A stretch of DNA of 64,000 bases, from NCBI GenBank assembly GCA_964565415.1, contig CAZMEX010000008.1:1-64000 (forward strand), in the 5' to 3' direction. Position numbers and translations under genes: made by a program. The stretch comes from JAIOSM01 sp964565415. Its GTDB lineage: Bacteria; Desulfobacterota; Desulfobacteria; Desulfobacterales; Desulfobacteraceae. Every line of letters starts with the position of its first letter. Position 1 is the stretch's first letter. The notes under the pieces were generated by a model. It was not told the DNA's origin. It made no database searches and saw nothing but the letters and a program-made list of their open reading frames with translations. Of this stretch, positions 26,098-35,430 are shown one piece after another.

Positions 26098-26937
26098 TTA
26101 TTTGAATTGGTAAAATGTTGATTGCAGATATCTTTGAGACTTAAAAATATCTGTTATATTGGTTAAGGATTCTGTTGATCCAATTAGTAAATAGCCATCA
26201 GATTCAAGGGACCGTGCAAGATTTTTATATATCTTTTTTCTGTCTTCAATGGTGAAATATATCATTACATTCCTACAGAGGATTATATCAAATTTACCAA
26301 TATTGCCAAAGGGCTTCATCAGGTTCAATTTTTTGAACTGCGCCATGATTCTAATTTGGTCTTTAATCCGCCATTTACCATTCTCTTCGACAAAATATCT
26401 ATTAAGTTTTTCCTGCTCCAATCCCCTTGAAACTTCAAATTTATTGTAACTGCCATAACTTGCCTGTGCCACAGCTGCATCGGAAATATCGGTTCCCAGG
26501 AGTTTGATATTATAATTTGCAGTGGAAATACCCATCTCATCAAGTGTCATAGCAATGCTGTAGATCTCCTGACCTGTTGAACTGGCAGCGCTCCAGAGTT
26601 TTATAGCTGGTTTTAGTGCAGAACTTTTTGAGCGCTTGTCAATAAGATCTGGTAGTATTTTATGCTGAAGCAGTTCAAAAGGCGTTTTATCCCTGAAAAA
26701 ATAGGTTTCATTTGTTGAGATTGCATCGATTATGCTCTCTTCAATTTTGTGTGAGTTGTCAGATTTTGATTTTAAGTACAAATCTTTAAATGTAGAACAA
26801 TTATATTCAGTCAATAAAGGATTTAATCTTGTTTCAAGCAAATACTCCTTGCCAGTTTCAAGAGCTATCCCTGATGACTCATAGATATATTTTTTGAATA
26901 TTTGGAATTCATCTGAAGTAATTTTTGCTCTTATCAT
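26098..26937 (-). CDS. cheR: Chemotaxis protein methyltransferase CheR
   Basis: Protein of 279 residues, standard length. An N-terminal helical domain (about 1-75) is followed by the S-adenosylmethionine-binding domain with NETYFFRD, LWSAASSTGQEIYSIAM, GTDIS, and the NPPY-like segment FDIILCRNVMIYF. It methylates glutamates on chemoreceptors. It lies 26 nt after cheB and before the HEAT-receiver gene. Confidence 0.96.
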   Translation of the reverse strand: MIRAKITSDEFQIFKKYIYESSGIALETGKEYLLETRLNPLLTEYNCSTFKDLYLKSKSDNSHKIEESIIDAISTNETYFFRDKTPFELLQHKILPDLIDKRSKSSALKPAIKLWSAASSTGQEIYSIAMTLDEMGISTANYNIKLLGTDISDAAVAQASYGSYNKFEVSRGLEQEKLNRYFVEENGKWRIKDQIRIMAQFKKLNLMKPFGNIGKFDIILCRNVMIYFTIEDRKKIYKNLARSLESDGYLLIGSTESLTNITDIFKSQRYLQSTFYQFK

Positions 26938-26963
26938 AGTATTGTAGCCTGATTTAAGTGATT

Positions 26964-28061
26964 TTAAATGATATTTACAGTTTTAACAATTTCATCGGCA
27001 ATTTTATCCAAGGGCGCAATTACATCTGCCAGACCTGAATCAATAGGCTTTTTAGGCATTCCGTATACTGTACATGTTTCAGCATTCTGGGCAATGATTA
27101 AACTACCTGTATTTTTCATCTGTTTTAATCCGTTAGTCCCATCTGATCCCATGCCAGTCATGATGACACCTGTAGCTCTGCCAACATAATGTTGGGCAAT
27201 TGATGTGAAAAGATAGTCAGCAGAAGGCTTGCAACTGTTTATAGGAGGGTCATCTGTTATTTTAAGCTTTCTTGATATTCCATCAGCTCCAGCAACTATT
27301 TTCATCTGCTTGCCACCAGGAGCGATATATACCTTACCGATCTCGATTTTATCACCATCCTGGGCTTCTTTTACTTCAAGTTTTGATTTATTATTTAAAC
27401 TGTTTGCAAGGGATTTTGTAAATAATGGAGGCATATGCTGTACTATCAGAACAGGTGCTTTTAAATCGGCTGGAAGCGTTGGTACCATGGTAGAAAGAGC
27501 ATTTGGTCCGCCAGTTGAGATCCCTATGCCGATAATTTCAGAGGGAGTTTTTCTATCTCTTTTTTTTAAGGTTGCCACTGGTGATAAAGTTTTTTGAAGT
27601 TCACAAGCTGTGACAGGTTTTGAAACTCTATTCCTGATTTTACTGCGTGTCAGCTTTTGCCTTTTAAGGGTCTCTACCATTGGTAAGATAATCTGCTTAA
27701 CTTTTGCTAGATTTTCAGCCATTGTACCCTGGTCAGGCTTGGAGATAAAATCAAAAGCTCCAAGTTCCAGCGCTTTGATTGTCATTTCACTGCCCAGCTG
27801 GGTAAGAGTACTCAGCATTATGGCAAGGGGAGGGGAATCCATCTGGTTTAATTGTTCTAAAACCTCAATCCCGTTAACTTCCGGCATCTCTATATCAAGG
27901 GTGAGAAGATCTGGTTGTAATGTTCTTATTTTGGAGAGTGCAATTTTACCATTGTTTGCAACACCAACGATTTCAACACCAGGTATCTCTTTTAATACAT
28001 CCCCCACAATTTTTCTATATACGATAGTATCGTCAACTATCAGGACTTTTAGAGTATCCAT
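26964..28061 (-). CDS. cheB: Chemotaxis response regulator methylesterase CheB
   Basis: Protein of 365 residues. The receiver domain (about 3-125) has VDDTIVYRKIV and the acceptor Asp in LLTLDIEMPEVNG. The linker is followed by the esterase domain (about 175-360) with catalytic Ser in GISTGGPNAL, His in VQHMPP and Asp in GMGSDGTNGL. It removes methyl groups from receptors, and deamidates some Gln. Its start codon overlaps the last base of cheW, indicating coupled translation. Confidence 0.97.
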   Translation of the reverse strand: MDTLKVLIVDDTIVYRKIVGDVLKEIPGVEIVGVANNGKIALSKIRTLQPDLLTLDIEMPEVNGIEVLEQLNQMDSPPLAIMLSTLTQLGSEMTIKALELGAFDFISKPDQGTMAENLAKVKQIILPMVETLKRQKLTRSKIRNRVSKPVTACELQKTLSPVATLKKRDRKTPSEIIGIGISTGGPNALSTMVPTLPADLKAPVLIVQHMPPLFTKSLANSLNNKSKLEVKEAQDGDKIEIGKVYIAPGGKQMKIVAGADGISRKLKITDDPPINSCKPSADYLFTSIAQHYVGRATGVIMTGMGSDGTNGLKQMKNTGSLIIAQNAETCTVYGMPKKPIDSGLADVIAPLDKIADEIVKTVNII

Positions 28062-28510
28062 TATTCTTTTAATACTTCATTAATATTAAGGATGCCAATT
28101 AATTTATCCTCAGTTTTTAACACACCATTGAAAAATTTGCCCTTAATGCCATTCAGGTTAGAAGGAGGGTCTTCGATCTGATCTTCATTGCTATGGACAA
28201 CATCACTTATGGAGTCAACTAAAAGACCGATATGTTCGTCATTGGAATTTACAATGATATTTCTGCTGTCTTTCTCCTGTTTAACTTCGGAAAGTTCAAG
28301 TTTCTTACCTAGATCTATAATTGTTACAATTTTGCCCCTTAAATTCAGGATTCCCATAACATAATCTGAAGATTGAGGAACTCTGGTGATTTCAAAATGC
28401 TTGTTAATTTCCTGAATATTAAGGATATTAATACCACACAATGCGTCGCCAACAAAGAATGTAGCAAGTTCCATATTAATTTTTGTATCTGTACTCTTAT
28501 CATCTGCCAT
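28061..28510 (-). CDS. cheW: Chemotaxis coupling protein CheW
   Basis: Protein of 149 residues with one CheW beta-barrel domain: ATFFVGDALCGINILNIQEI, VPQSSDYVMGILNLRGKIVT, then DLGKKL and DSISDVV. It links receptors to CheA in signalling arrays. The stop touches the start of cheB. An unrelated second coupling domain is built into the hybrid CheA upstream. Confidence 0.95.
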   Translation of the reverse strand: MADDKSTDTKINMELATFFVGDALCGINILNIQEINKHFEITRVPQSSDYVMGILNLRGKIVTIIDLGKKLELSEVKQEKDSRNIIVNSNDEHIGLLVDSISDVVHSNEDQIEDPPSNLNGIKGKFFNGVLKTEDKLIGILNINEVLKE

Positions 28511-28543
28511 AATAATTTTCCCTTGTGTTAAGAAGGTTTTGAT

Positions 28544-31500
28544 TTATAGTATATTGAGATATCGTTTTATGAGTTTCATGAGTTTTTCTCTGTCCAGTTT
28601 AATTTCATATTCGTCAATCCCTACTTTTCTTCCCTTTTGAATATGGGATTCACTTGCAAGAGAAGTTAAAGCAATAACTTTAAAATGAGAATATTCCGGG
28701 GTCTCCTTAATCTTTTTTGTAAGTTCAAAACCGTCCATGTTTGGCATTTCAAGGTCTGTAACAACAATATCAATGTCGTCGGCCCTCTCCTTTAGAAGCT
28801 CCCAGGCAATCTGTCCATCTTCTGCCTCAAGAACAATAAAACCTTCATCTGTCATAAAGGATTTTACCTGGTTTCTGAAAAAAGCAGAATCTTCTGCAAA
28901 AAGTATTGTTTTTTCACCACCTCTCTGGACAAGTTGCTCTTTTGTCTCTAGATCTTTTTCAAACCATTCAGGGTTCATATCTTTCATAAATTCAAAAATA
29001 TCTATAAGCAAAGTTGTCTTTTCATTGATAATCATAGAACCTGTAATACACTTTTGTCTTAAGGTGCTTTCATCGATTTCAAGATCTATCTCCATTGCAT
29101 CCACAGGAGGAGTAACCATTAGTCCAAGTTCTTTATCTTTTACTCTGAAAACAATTACTTCTTGTTGTTCTCTTATGGGCAGTGGTTTGACTTCTGCTGC
29201 CTGGGAGATTTCATATAACGGGAGGGCTCCTCCCCTGTATTGAACAACTTTTCTATTACTCACTTCTTCAATGCTTGCAAGGTCGATTCTTTCAATTCTT
29301 TCAACAAGGTTAAGAGGTGCTGCAAAATGTTCTGATTCATCATTTCTAAAGGTAAGCAGGGCAACTCTTTCATTGTTGTCGCGTTTCCCTTCAGCTGCTG
29401 CCTTTTTCATGGATGTTTTCTTTGTAATTGCTGTGAGATCAGCCATCTGGGCAAGGCTTGAAATATCAAGGATTAATGCAACTCTACCATCGCCCATAAT
29501 AGTTGCCCCGGCATAGGCCTCACATTTTTTTAAGTGGCGCCCAACAGGTTTTACAACGATCTCTTCAGAATCAAACAGTTCGTCCACAACAAGTCCATAT
29601 TTAAATCCCCCTGCTGACACAACAGCAATATTAAGAGCGCTTGATGCATGGTATCTTCTGTCTTGTTTTTGTCTTTGGGGAGATTTTTCTGTCTCTAAAG
29701 TCTCTTCCCTACTGTCTTTCCCAGCATCTCCAAGTTGTTTAGATCGTCGATCTGCTACATTTTTCCTTCTTTCAGTACATTCTGTATTATCTTCCGGGTT
29801 GATATATGTTTTTTCAATACTCAGAACTTCAGTAAGGTTGAGCAGAGGAAGGAGTTCTCCTCTTAATCTAACAACACTTGCATCGCCTACTTTTTCTACT
29901 CTTGTTTTTACATCTGAAGCAGGAATCCTTAAAAGCTCATCAAGATTTACCTGGGGAATTGCATATTTTTCATCTCCAACAGCAGCTATCTGGCTTGGTA
30001 TAATGGCAAGAGTCAAGGGAAGTTTAATTTGAGTACTGGTACCTTTTCCAGGAGTTGAGTCAAGTTCGATAATGCCGCCAAGAGCCTCAATGTTTGTAAT
30101 AACCACATCCATACCAACTCCCCTGCCTGAAACATCAGTAATTTGTTCAGCAGTGGAAAATCCCGCCATGAATATCAGTTCTATCTGTTCTTTTTCCGAC
30201 ATCTCTGCAATCTGATTTTCTGTTACCAGCCCCTTGGAAAAAGCAACAGCAGAGATTGTTTCAGGATCGAGTCCCTTACCATCATCCTGTATCTCAATAT
30301 TAACCTGACCTGCTTCATGGAATGCTTTTAAGCTGATCTTGCCTGTTGCATCCTTTCCTGCCTGCTCTCTTACCACTGGAGATTCAATGCCGTGGTCAAC
30401 TGAATTTCGTATGAGATGGGTTAATGGATCATTTATTGCTTCAAGGATTGTTTTGTCGAGCTCTACTTCCTGTCCTTCAATTTGCAGATCTATCGACTTC
30501 TCTAAATCCCGCGACATATCTCTTACAATTCTTGTGAATTTCGTGAATATATTCCCAATGGGCTGCATTCTGGTTTTCATAATAGCTTCCTGCAGCTCTG
30601 AAGTTATCATGTCTATGCGCTGGCTTGATTGTTCAGTTGCTTTTTCGTTGGATGAGTTGACCCCTTGCAAAAGCTGGTTACGGCTTAAAACAAGTTCGCC
30701 TGCAAGGTTCATAAGGGTATCCAGGAGGTTAACATTAACTCTTAAGGAGGTCTGTGGCTTTGTTGATACAATAGGTCCTGTGTTCTTGGCCTCAATGGTT
30801 TTTGCTTTTTTCAGCTGTTGATTTTCCCGGATTTTTTGAACAGATTCCTCTGCCAGGGTTTTGGCAGCTTCTTTTTTCACTGTTTTGTCAGTTGGTTTTT
30901 TAACTTCTGCCTGCTTCTTTTCAACCTTAACAGGCTCTGGTGCAGCAGCTTCTTCTTTTTGAGTTGAGACTTGCTCTGTTGATCCTGAAGTATTGGATTC
31001 CTGCGAAGAGACAAACATATCATCGGTAACAAGGTGGATATATTTTTCGTCAATTTCAAAAAGAGTTGAAGCCATGTCATACTCAATAATGGATGAAAAT
31101 AGGATTTGAAATGGAATCCTTGAGGCAAAGGTGTCATCATCTAAAGTTCCAATGGATACGAAATCTATCTTAGAGTCAATAATTATGCCGGTCTTCTCAA
31201 TGTTTTGTAAAACATCCAGGGGATTTTTATTCTTTTCTTGAATATCACAGATAAGATCATATTCTACAATAAAGATATTTTTACCATCATCTATATGCTG
31301 TTCAATTTCATATAGAGGAATGTCGACGAACAGACCGTCATGGGCAAATTCAATATCAATAAGTTCTGAAATCTCTTCAAGTTTTTCATCATCCAGGGAT
31401 GCTTTTGTAATGTTTGACAGAAGTTTAATATGGTTTGATACATCTTCGTTATTGCTCTGATTGATATTATTTAACATCTCTTCAAGTTTGTCAAAGCCAT

Positions 31501-31780
31501 TGAGCAGAACACTTATTTTACCTGAATCGGGGACCAGCTCTTTTTCTCTGATTAAACCAAGAACATTTTCAAGGCTGTGGGAAAGCTCTTTTATGGTGGT
31601 GAGGCCCATAAAACCTGCACCGCCCTTTATCGAATGTGCTGCCCTGAATACATTATTTACAAGATCGACATCTATATCAGCACCGCTTTGCTCTATAGAT
31701 AACAGATCGCTTTCAATATCTCCAAGGTGGTCGAGAGACTCATCAACATACATCCGTAAGGTTTCATCGTCTTCAAACAT
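28544..31780 (-). CDS. cheA: Hybrid chemotaxis histidine kinase CheA
   Basis: Protein of 1078 residues, far longer than a typical CheA (about 650-700). Order: HPt domain with HSIKGGAGFMGL (about 1-105), a P2-like region (about 140-265), a charged linker, dimerisation domain, HATPase with NSVDHGIESP and GRGVGMDVV, a first CheW-like domain interrupted by a 70-residue charged insert (TECTERRKNVADRRSK and on), a second CheW-like domain (about 800-920), and a C-terminal receiver domain with AEDSAFFR, VVTDLEMPNMDG and IALTSL. It phosphorylates CheY-type partners and CheB. No separate cheY gene is in the operon, so the fused receiver or the HEAT-receiver may serve. It follows the receptor gene. Confidence 0.95.
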   Translation of the reverse strand: MFEDDETLRMYVDESLDHLGDIESDLLSIEQSGADIDVDLVNNVFRAAHSIKGGAGFMGLTTIKELSHSLENVLGLIREKELVPDSGKISVLLNGFDKLEEMLNNINQSNNEDVSNHIKLLSNITKASLDDEKLEEISELIDIEFAHDGLFVDIPLYEIEQHIDDGKNIFIVEYDLICDIQEKNKNPLDVLQNIEKTGIIIDSKIDFVSIGTLDDDTFASRIPFQILFSSIIEYDMASTLFEIDEKYIHLVTDDMFVSSQESNTSGSTEQVSTQKEEAAAPEPVKVEKKQAEVKKPTDKTVKKEAAKTLAEESVQKIRENQQLKKAKTIEAKNTGPIVSTKPQTSLRVNVNLLDTLMNLAGELVLSRNQLLQGVNSSNEKATEQSSQRIDMITSELQEAIMKTRMQPIGNIFTKFTRIVRDMSRDLEKSIDLQIEGQEVELDKTILEAINDPLTHLIRNSVDHGIESPVVREQAGKDATGKISLKAFHEAGQVNIEIQDDGKGLDPETISAVAFSKGLVTENQIAEMSEKEQIELIFMAGFSTAEQITDVSGRGVGMDVVITNIEALGGIIELDSTPGKGTSTQIKLPLTLAIIPSQIAAVGDEKYAIPQVNLDELLRIPASDVKTRVEKVGDASVVRLRGELLPLLNLTEVLSIEKTYINPEDNTECTERRKNVADRRSKQLGDAGKDSREETLETEKSPQRQKQDRRYHASSALNIAVVSAGGFKYGLVVDELFDSEEIVVKPVGRHLKKCEAYAGATIMGDGRVALILDISSLAQMADLTAITKKTSMKKAAAEGKRDNNERVALLTFRNDESEHFAAPLNLVERIERIDLASIEEVSNRKVVQYRGGALPLYEISQAAEVKPLPIREQQEVIVFRVKDKELGLMVTPPVDAMEIDLEIDESTLRQKCITGSMIINEKTTLLIDIFEFMKDMNPEWFEKDLETKEQLVQRGGEKTILFAEDSAFFRNQVKSFMTDEGFIVLEAEDGQIAWELLKERADDIDIVVTDLEMPNMDGFELTKKIKETPEYSHFKVIALTSLASESHIQKGRKVGIDEYEIKLDREKLMKLIKRYLNIL

Positions 31781-31899
31781 TGTTATTCTCCTGAAAAAGT
31801 TGAAGTGTTACGAACTATAAAAAAAATTATAATAAAAGTTTACATAAAAAAAGATAAAAAGTCAAACCAAAGATATAAAAACGATTTTTTTATCACAAT

Positions 31900-33945
31900 C
31901 TAAATCTTAAACTGTTTAACCATAGTTTCCAGCTCTTCTGCAAGCTTTGAGAGCATGGTGATTCCTGTATCGATTTTCAAGGTTTCTCTGTTTGTCTCTT
32001 TAGCTGTATTGTTTACATCACTGATATCTTTTGTTACTTCGCCGGTAACAGCAGATATCTGATTTACATTCTCATTTACTTCCTGCATACCCTGTGCTGC
32101 CTGGTTTACATTGTTTGAAATCTCCTGAGTGGTGGCAGATTGTTCTTCAATTGCAGCAGCAACTGTTGTTACTATCTCATTTATCTCATTTATCACCTTA
32201 ACAATAGTACCAATGGCATTAACAGATTCATCGGTTGTGGTCTGGACTTCTGCTATTTTTTCACTTATCTCTTTTGTAGCTTCTGCAGTCTGTTGTGCAA
32301 GAACTTTGATTTCGCTAGCTACAACAGCAAATCCTTTTCCTGCTTCTCCTGCTCTGGCAGCCTCTATTGTGGCATTTAAAGCAAGAAGGTTAGTCTGCTC
32401 AGAGATATCAGCAATGGTTTCTGTTACTTTGTTTATAGCCGAGGCAGCTTTACCAAGTTCATCAACCTTGGTGGATACTTGCTGTGCTTTTTCAACAGCC
32501 TGACTTGTGGTTGTGCTGCCCTTGGCCATGTTTTCTGCAATCTCCTTAATTGTTGCAGTCATCTGTTCTGTCCCTGCAACAATCATCTGGATATTTGCAG
32601 TGGCTTGCTCAGTAGCAGCAGCCACGCTGTTCATATTGGAACTCATCTCTTCAGCAGCAGCAGCAACTGTGTTTGATTTTTCTGAGGTTGCTTTTGAATT
32701 TTTAGTTATTTTATCTGACACATTAGACAACTCTGTAGAAGATGATGTTAATGTGGTAACGCCCCTGGAAATATTTGTGAATATTTTGTTTAAAGCTTTG
32801 GACATTTTATTTATGGATGTTGCAAGCACTCCAATTTCATCATTTTGATCAATATCGAGTTGAAGGGTTAAATCGCCATTGGCAATCTGCTCCATAAAGG
32901 TAACTCCTTCAGCCATGGGGTTACTTATGGTTTTAGAAATTAACAAGGTGAGAAAAATACCAACTATGATTGCAATGATACCTGCAATTATAATCTTTTT
33001 TTCCAAGGCTGTACTATCTTGCTCAAACAGTTTCTCAGTTGTATGGGAATGCTCTGTTAATGTTTGAGCCACCTCTTTTAATATGCTTTGCACCTGGTAT
33101 AAAGCACTCTTGGTCTGATGCTCAAATATGTGATGTGCCTTTTTTATGCCAGCTAATTTAGTTTCCAGGTTTACTCTTAATTTTTTCAAATCATTCTTGG
33201 TTGATTCCAGTTGGGGCAGTGTTTTATTCTGGAATATGTTCACGGCATCTTTTTTTGATGTCATTAATGCCTTGTTGATCTGTTGTGTAGATCTATGAAG
33301 TTCCCTGTGGTTTTTTACCATGGAATCCCAGGTTTGTTTAAATTTTTCATCGCCTGTCTTATAAATCTGTTTTGCCTGTTCCTCCCCAAGCCATTTTCCA
33401 AGAGCGCATTTAGTCGGATCTGTCTGCACATTCAAAGATTTATCATTATTTATAAAAGATGATTTTATTGCACTTGCCCACCGCAGGTGGTCAACCTCTT
33501 TTTCAAGCAAAAGGGCTGGTAGATCAGGGTCAGCAGCTTCATAGATACTATTGATGAGAGCTGCGGACTCATGGAGTTCGCGGTGGGGCTGTTCAATTTT
33601 TTTTAATAGAGTCGCTAGTTCTGGAAACTGTTGTACAATACGTTTTCTCTCTTCACTGTAGAGCCATTTGCCAAAATTGCATTTACGGTCATCAAATTGA
33701 ATGTCAAGTTTTGTAATCTCAGGGTCATTGAGCAATGCAGTCACTTTGTTTACCCAGTTAAGATGTCCCACTTCAATTTGGGCGAAATGTTCATTAAGCT
33801 TACCATCTTCAATTATCTGTTTTGCTTCATGATTCATATTTGAAATACCATAATAACTAAATATACTCATAATGCAAAGCAGCATAACAACACATCCAAT
33901 CCCTGCACTAATTTTTTTTGCTATGCTTAGATTTTTCCAAAACAT
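31900..33945 (-). CDS. Chemoreceptor (MCP) with two periplasmic CZB-type modules
   Basis: Protein of 681 residues. A first membrane segment lies at about 12-31 and a second at about 320-340 (IIAGIIAIIVGIFLTLLIS). Between them are two related modules: HLNWVNKV ... CNFGKWLYSEE ... HRELHES, then HLRWASAI ... CALGKWLGEEQ ... HRELHRS. The His, Cys and Trp pattern matches CZB zinc-binding domains, here in the periplasm. A HAMP region follows (about 345-400), then the signalling hairpin with EQTNLLALNATIEAARAGEAGKGFAVVA at its tip in two parts. The ligand may be zinc, or redox or oxidant signals that displace it. It is first in the chemotaxis operon, after TAGGAG. Confidence 0.93.
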   Translation of the reverse strand: MFWKNLSIAKKISAGIGCVVMLLCIMSIFSYYGISNMNHEAKQIIEDGKLNEHFAQIEVGHLNWVNKVTALLNDPEITKLDIQFDDRKCNFGKWLYSEERKRIVQQFPELATLLKKIEQPHRELHESAALINSIYEAADPDLPALLLEKEVDHLRWASAIKSSFINNDKSLNVQTDPTKCALGKWLGEEQAKQIYKTGDEKFKQTWDSMVKNHRELHRSTQQINKALMTSKKDAVNIFQNKTLPQLESTKNDLKKLRVNLETKLAGIKKAHHIFEHQTKSALYQVQSILKEVAQTLTEHSHTTEKLFEQDSTALEKKIIIAGIIAIIVGIFLTLLISKTISNPMAEGVTFMEQIANGDLTLQLDIDQNDEIGVLATSINKMSKALNKIFTNISRGVTTLTSSSTELSNVSDKITKNSKATSEKSNTVAAAAEEMSSNMNSVAAATEQATANIQMIVAGTEQMTATIKEIAENMAKGSTTTSQAVEKAQQVSTKVDELGKAASAINKVTETIADISEQTNLLALNATIEAARAGEAGKGFAVVASEIKVLAQQTAEATKEISEKIAEVQTTTDESVNAIGTIVKVINEINEIVTTVAAAIEEQSATTQEISNNVNQAAQGMQEVNENVNQISAVTGEVTKDISDVNNTAKETNRETLKIDTGITMLSKLAEELETMVKQFKI

Positions 33946-34057
33946 GACTCATCGCTCCTATTAAAGGTTGATAATAGATATGAATTGAGATATATAAAAA
34001 AATCGTATAACCTTATTTTACCAAGGAATTTAAAAAAAGCAACGAAAAAAGAAAAAA

Positions 34058-35275
34058 TTAATTAATTTTTCGTACTATATCCTGAATATCTGCTTTAACG
34101 GGTATTTTGATAATTGAGTTGGTGTTTGGCTTTGCATGGGAAACAGCCTTGTGGTCTGTATCAAACATTTCAGTTACCAAGATGGGTTTCAGAGGTTTGC
34201 CAGGAGAGAGGACTTCTATGTAATCATTTTGTTTCAGGCTGTTTTTGATTTCAACAAGATACTCATCATTTTGATATTTCTCAAGGATTTTTCCGATAAA
34301 ATTATGGATTTGACCATTATGTATATTTTCAAAGTTAGAGACAATCTGGTCCGGGTCATTAAAAAAGAATCCAGTACAGTATTTTCTATGGAAGACATTG
34401 TCCAGTTCCTTTATCCATGACGAATTAAGGGTATAACTCTGGTGGTCACGGCAATATGAGTCAATTGCCTGGCGATAGGTTTTTGTCACTGATGCGAGAT
34501 AATTAACACCTTTCATGCGACCCTCTATCTTCAGGGAAGTTACACCGGTGTTAATGATTTGAGGTATATGCTGGATCATACAGAGATCTTTGGAGTTGAA
34601 TATATATGAACCTCTATCGTCCTCGGCAATTGGAAAATATTCGCCGGGTCTTTGCTCTTCAACAACTGAATATCGCCATCGGCACGGATGACTGCAAAGA
34701 CCTCTGTTGCTGTCGCGCTGTGTATAAAAATTGCTGAGCAGGCATCTTCCGGAATATGAGATGCACATTGCACCATGAATAAATATTTCTGTTTCAATAA
34801 TTGCATGGGAGACGATTTTATTAATTTCTGTTAAAGATAATTCCCGCGCCAGATTTACTCTTTTAATACCTGTCTCTTTCCAAAAGCGGGCAGTATTATA
34901 GTTGGTTGTATTTGATTGTGTGGAAAGATGGATATCTATATCAGGTATAATCTCTTTTGCCATCAAAATGATTCCCGGATCAGAAATAATTATTGCATCA
35001 GGGTTAATTTTTCCAACCTTGTCTAAAAACAGTTGTATCTTTTTTTGTTCATTATTTCTAGAATAGATGTTTAGGGCTAAATATACTTTCTTCTTTTTTT
35101 GATGGGTATATTTGACAGCATCAAACAGCTCTTCTTCGGTGAAATTACCGGAAAAGTTTCTGAGGCTGAACTCCTTTCCTGCTAGATATACAGCATCAGC
35201 TCCATAATGAATAGCTATTTTCAGTTTTTCAAAATTTCCTGCAGGTGCTAAAAGTTCTGGTTTGAAAATTTTCAT
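34058..35275 (-). CDS. U32 family peptidase-like protein (TrhP/YegQ type)
   Basis: Protein of 405 residues from the ATG at 35275; the longer frame starts inside the tRNA gene and is rejected. The N-terminal motif PELLAPAGNFEKLKIAIHYG and GADAVYLAG, then the U32 signature GAMCISYSGRCLLSN with the paired Cys near SHPCRW, define the family. Members called TrhP/TrhO-like hydroxylate tRNA uridine 34 using prephenate; others modify rRNA. An iron-sulfur cluster is expected at the four Cys. The exact RNA substrate is unclear. It sits just downstream of tRNA-Arg on the same strand. Confidence 0.85.
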   Translation of the reverse strand: MKIFKPELLAPAGNFEKLKIAIHYGADAVYLAGKEFSLRNFSGNFTEEELFDAVKYTHQKKKKVYLALNIYSRNNEQKKIQLFLDKVGKINPDAIIISDPGIILMAKEIIPDIDIHLSTQSNTTNYNTARFWKETGIKRVNLARELSLTEINKIVSHAIIETEIFIHGAMCISYSGRCLLSNFYTQRDSNRGLCSHPCRWRYSVVEEQRPGEYFPIAEDDRGSYIFNSKDLCMIQHIPQIINTGVTSLKIEGRMKGVNYLASVTKTYRQAIDSYCRDHQSYTLNSSWIKELDNVFHRKYCTGFFFNDPDQIVSNFENIHNGQIHNFIGKILEKYQNDEYLVEIKNSLKQNDYIEVLSPGKPLKPILVTEMFDTDHKAVSHAKPNTNSIIKIPVKADIQDIVRKIN

Positions 35276-35297
35276 TGATATAAATTCACAATTTAAA

Positions 35298-35372
35298 TGG
35301 TACCCCCGGCAAGAATCGAACTTGCGCACATGGATTAGGAATCCAATGCTCTATCCACTGAGCTACGGGGGC
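35298..35372 (-). tRNA. tRNA-Arg (anticodon CCU)
   Basis: The minus-strand cloverleaf is complete. The acceptor stem is GCCCCCG with CGGGGGT (one G-U), the D arm is GCTC/GAGC, the anticodon loop is TTCCTAA with anticodon CCT at its centre, and the T arm is GCAAG/CTTGC with loop TTCGATT. CCA is encoded. It reads AGG codons. One U-U mismatch sits at the top of the anticodon stem. Confidence 0.95.
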
Positions 35373-35430
35373 ATGGAATGTATAAGTTTATTTGGTCTGC
35401 TTTATCTCTTTATCTCTATGGTTTATTTGC

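Noticed and set aside
30877..31140. 87-codon frame inside cheA with Lys/Leu-rich sequence
   Set aside because: A shadow of the charged linker of CheA in another frame.
35276..35329. Longer start of the U32 gene
   Set aside because: The extra 18 codons run into the tRNA-Arg gene, so the ATG at 35275 is preferred.
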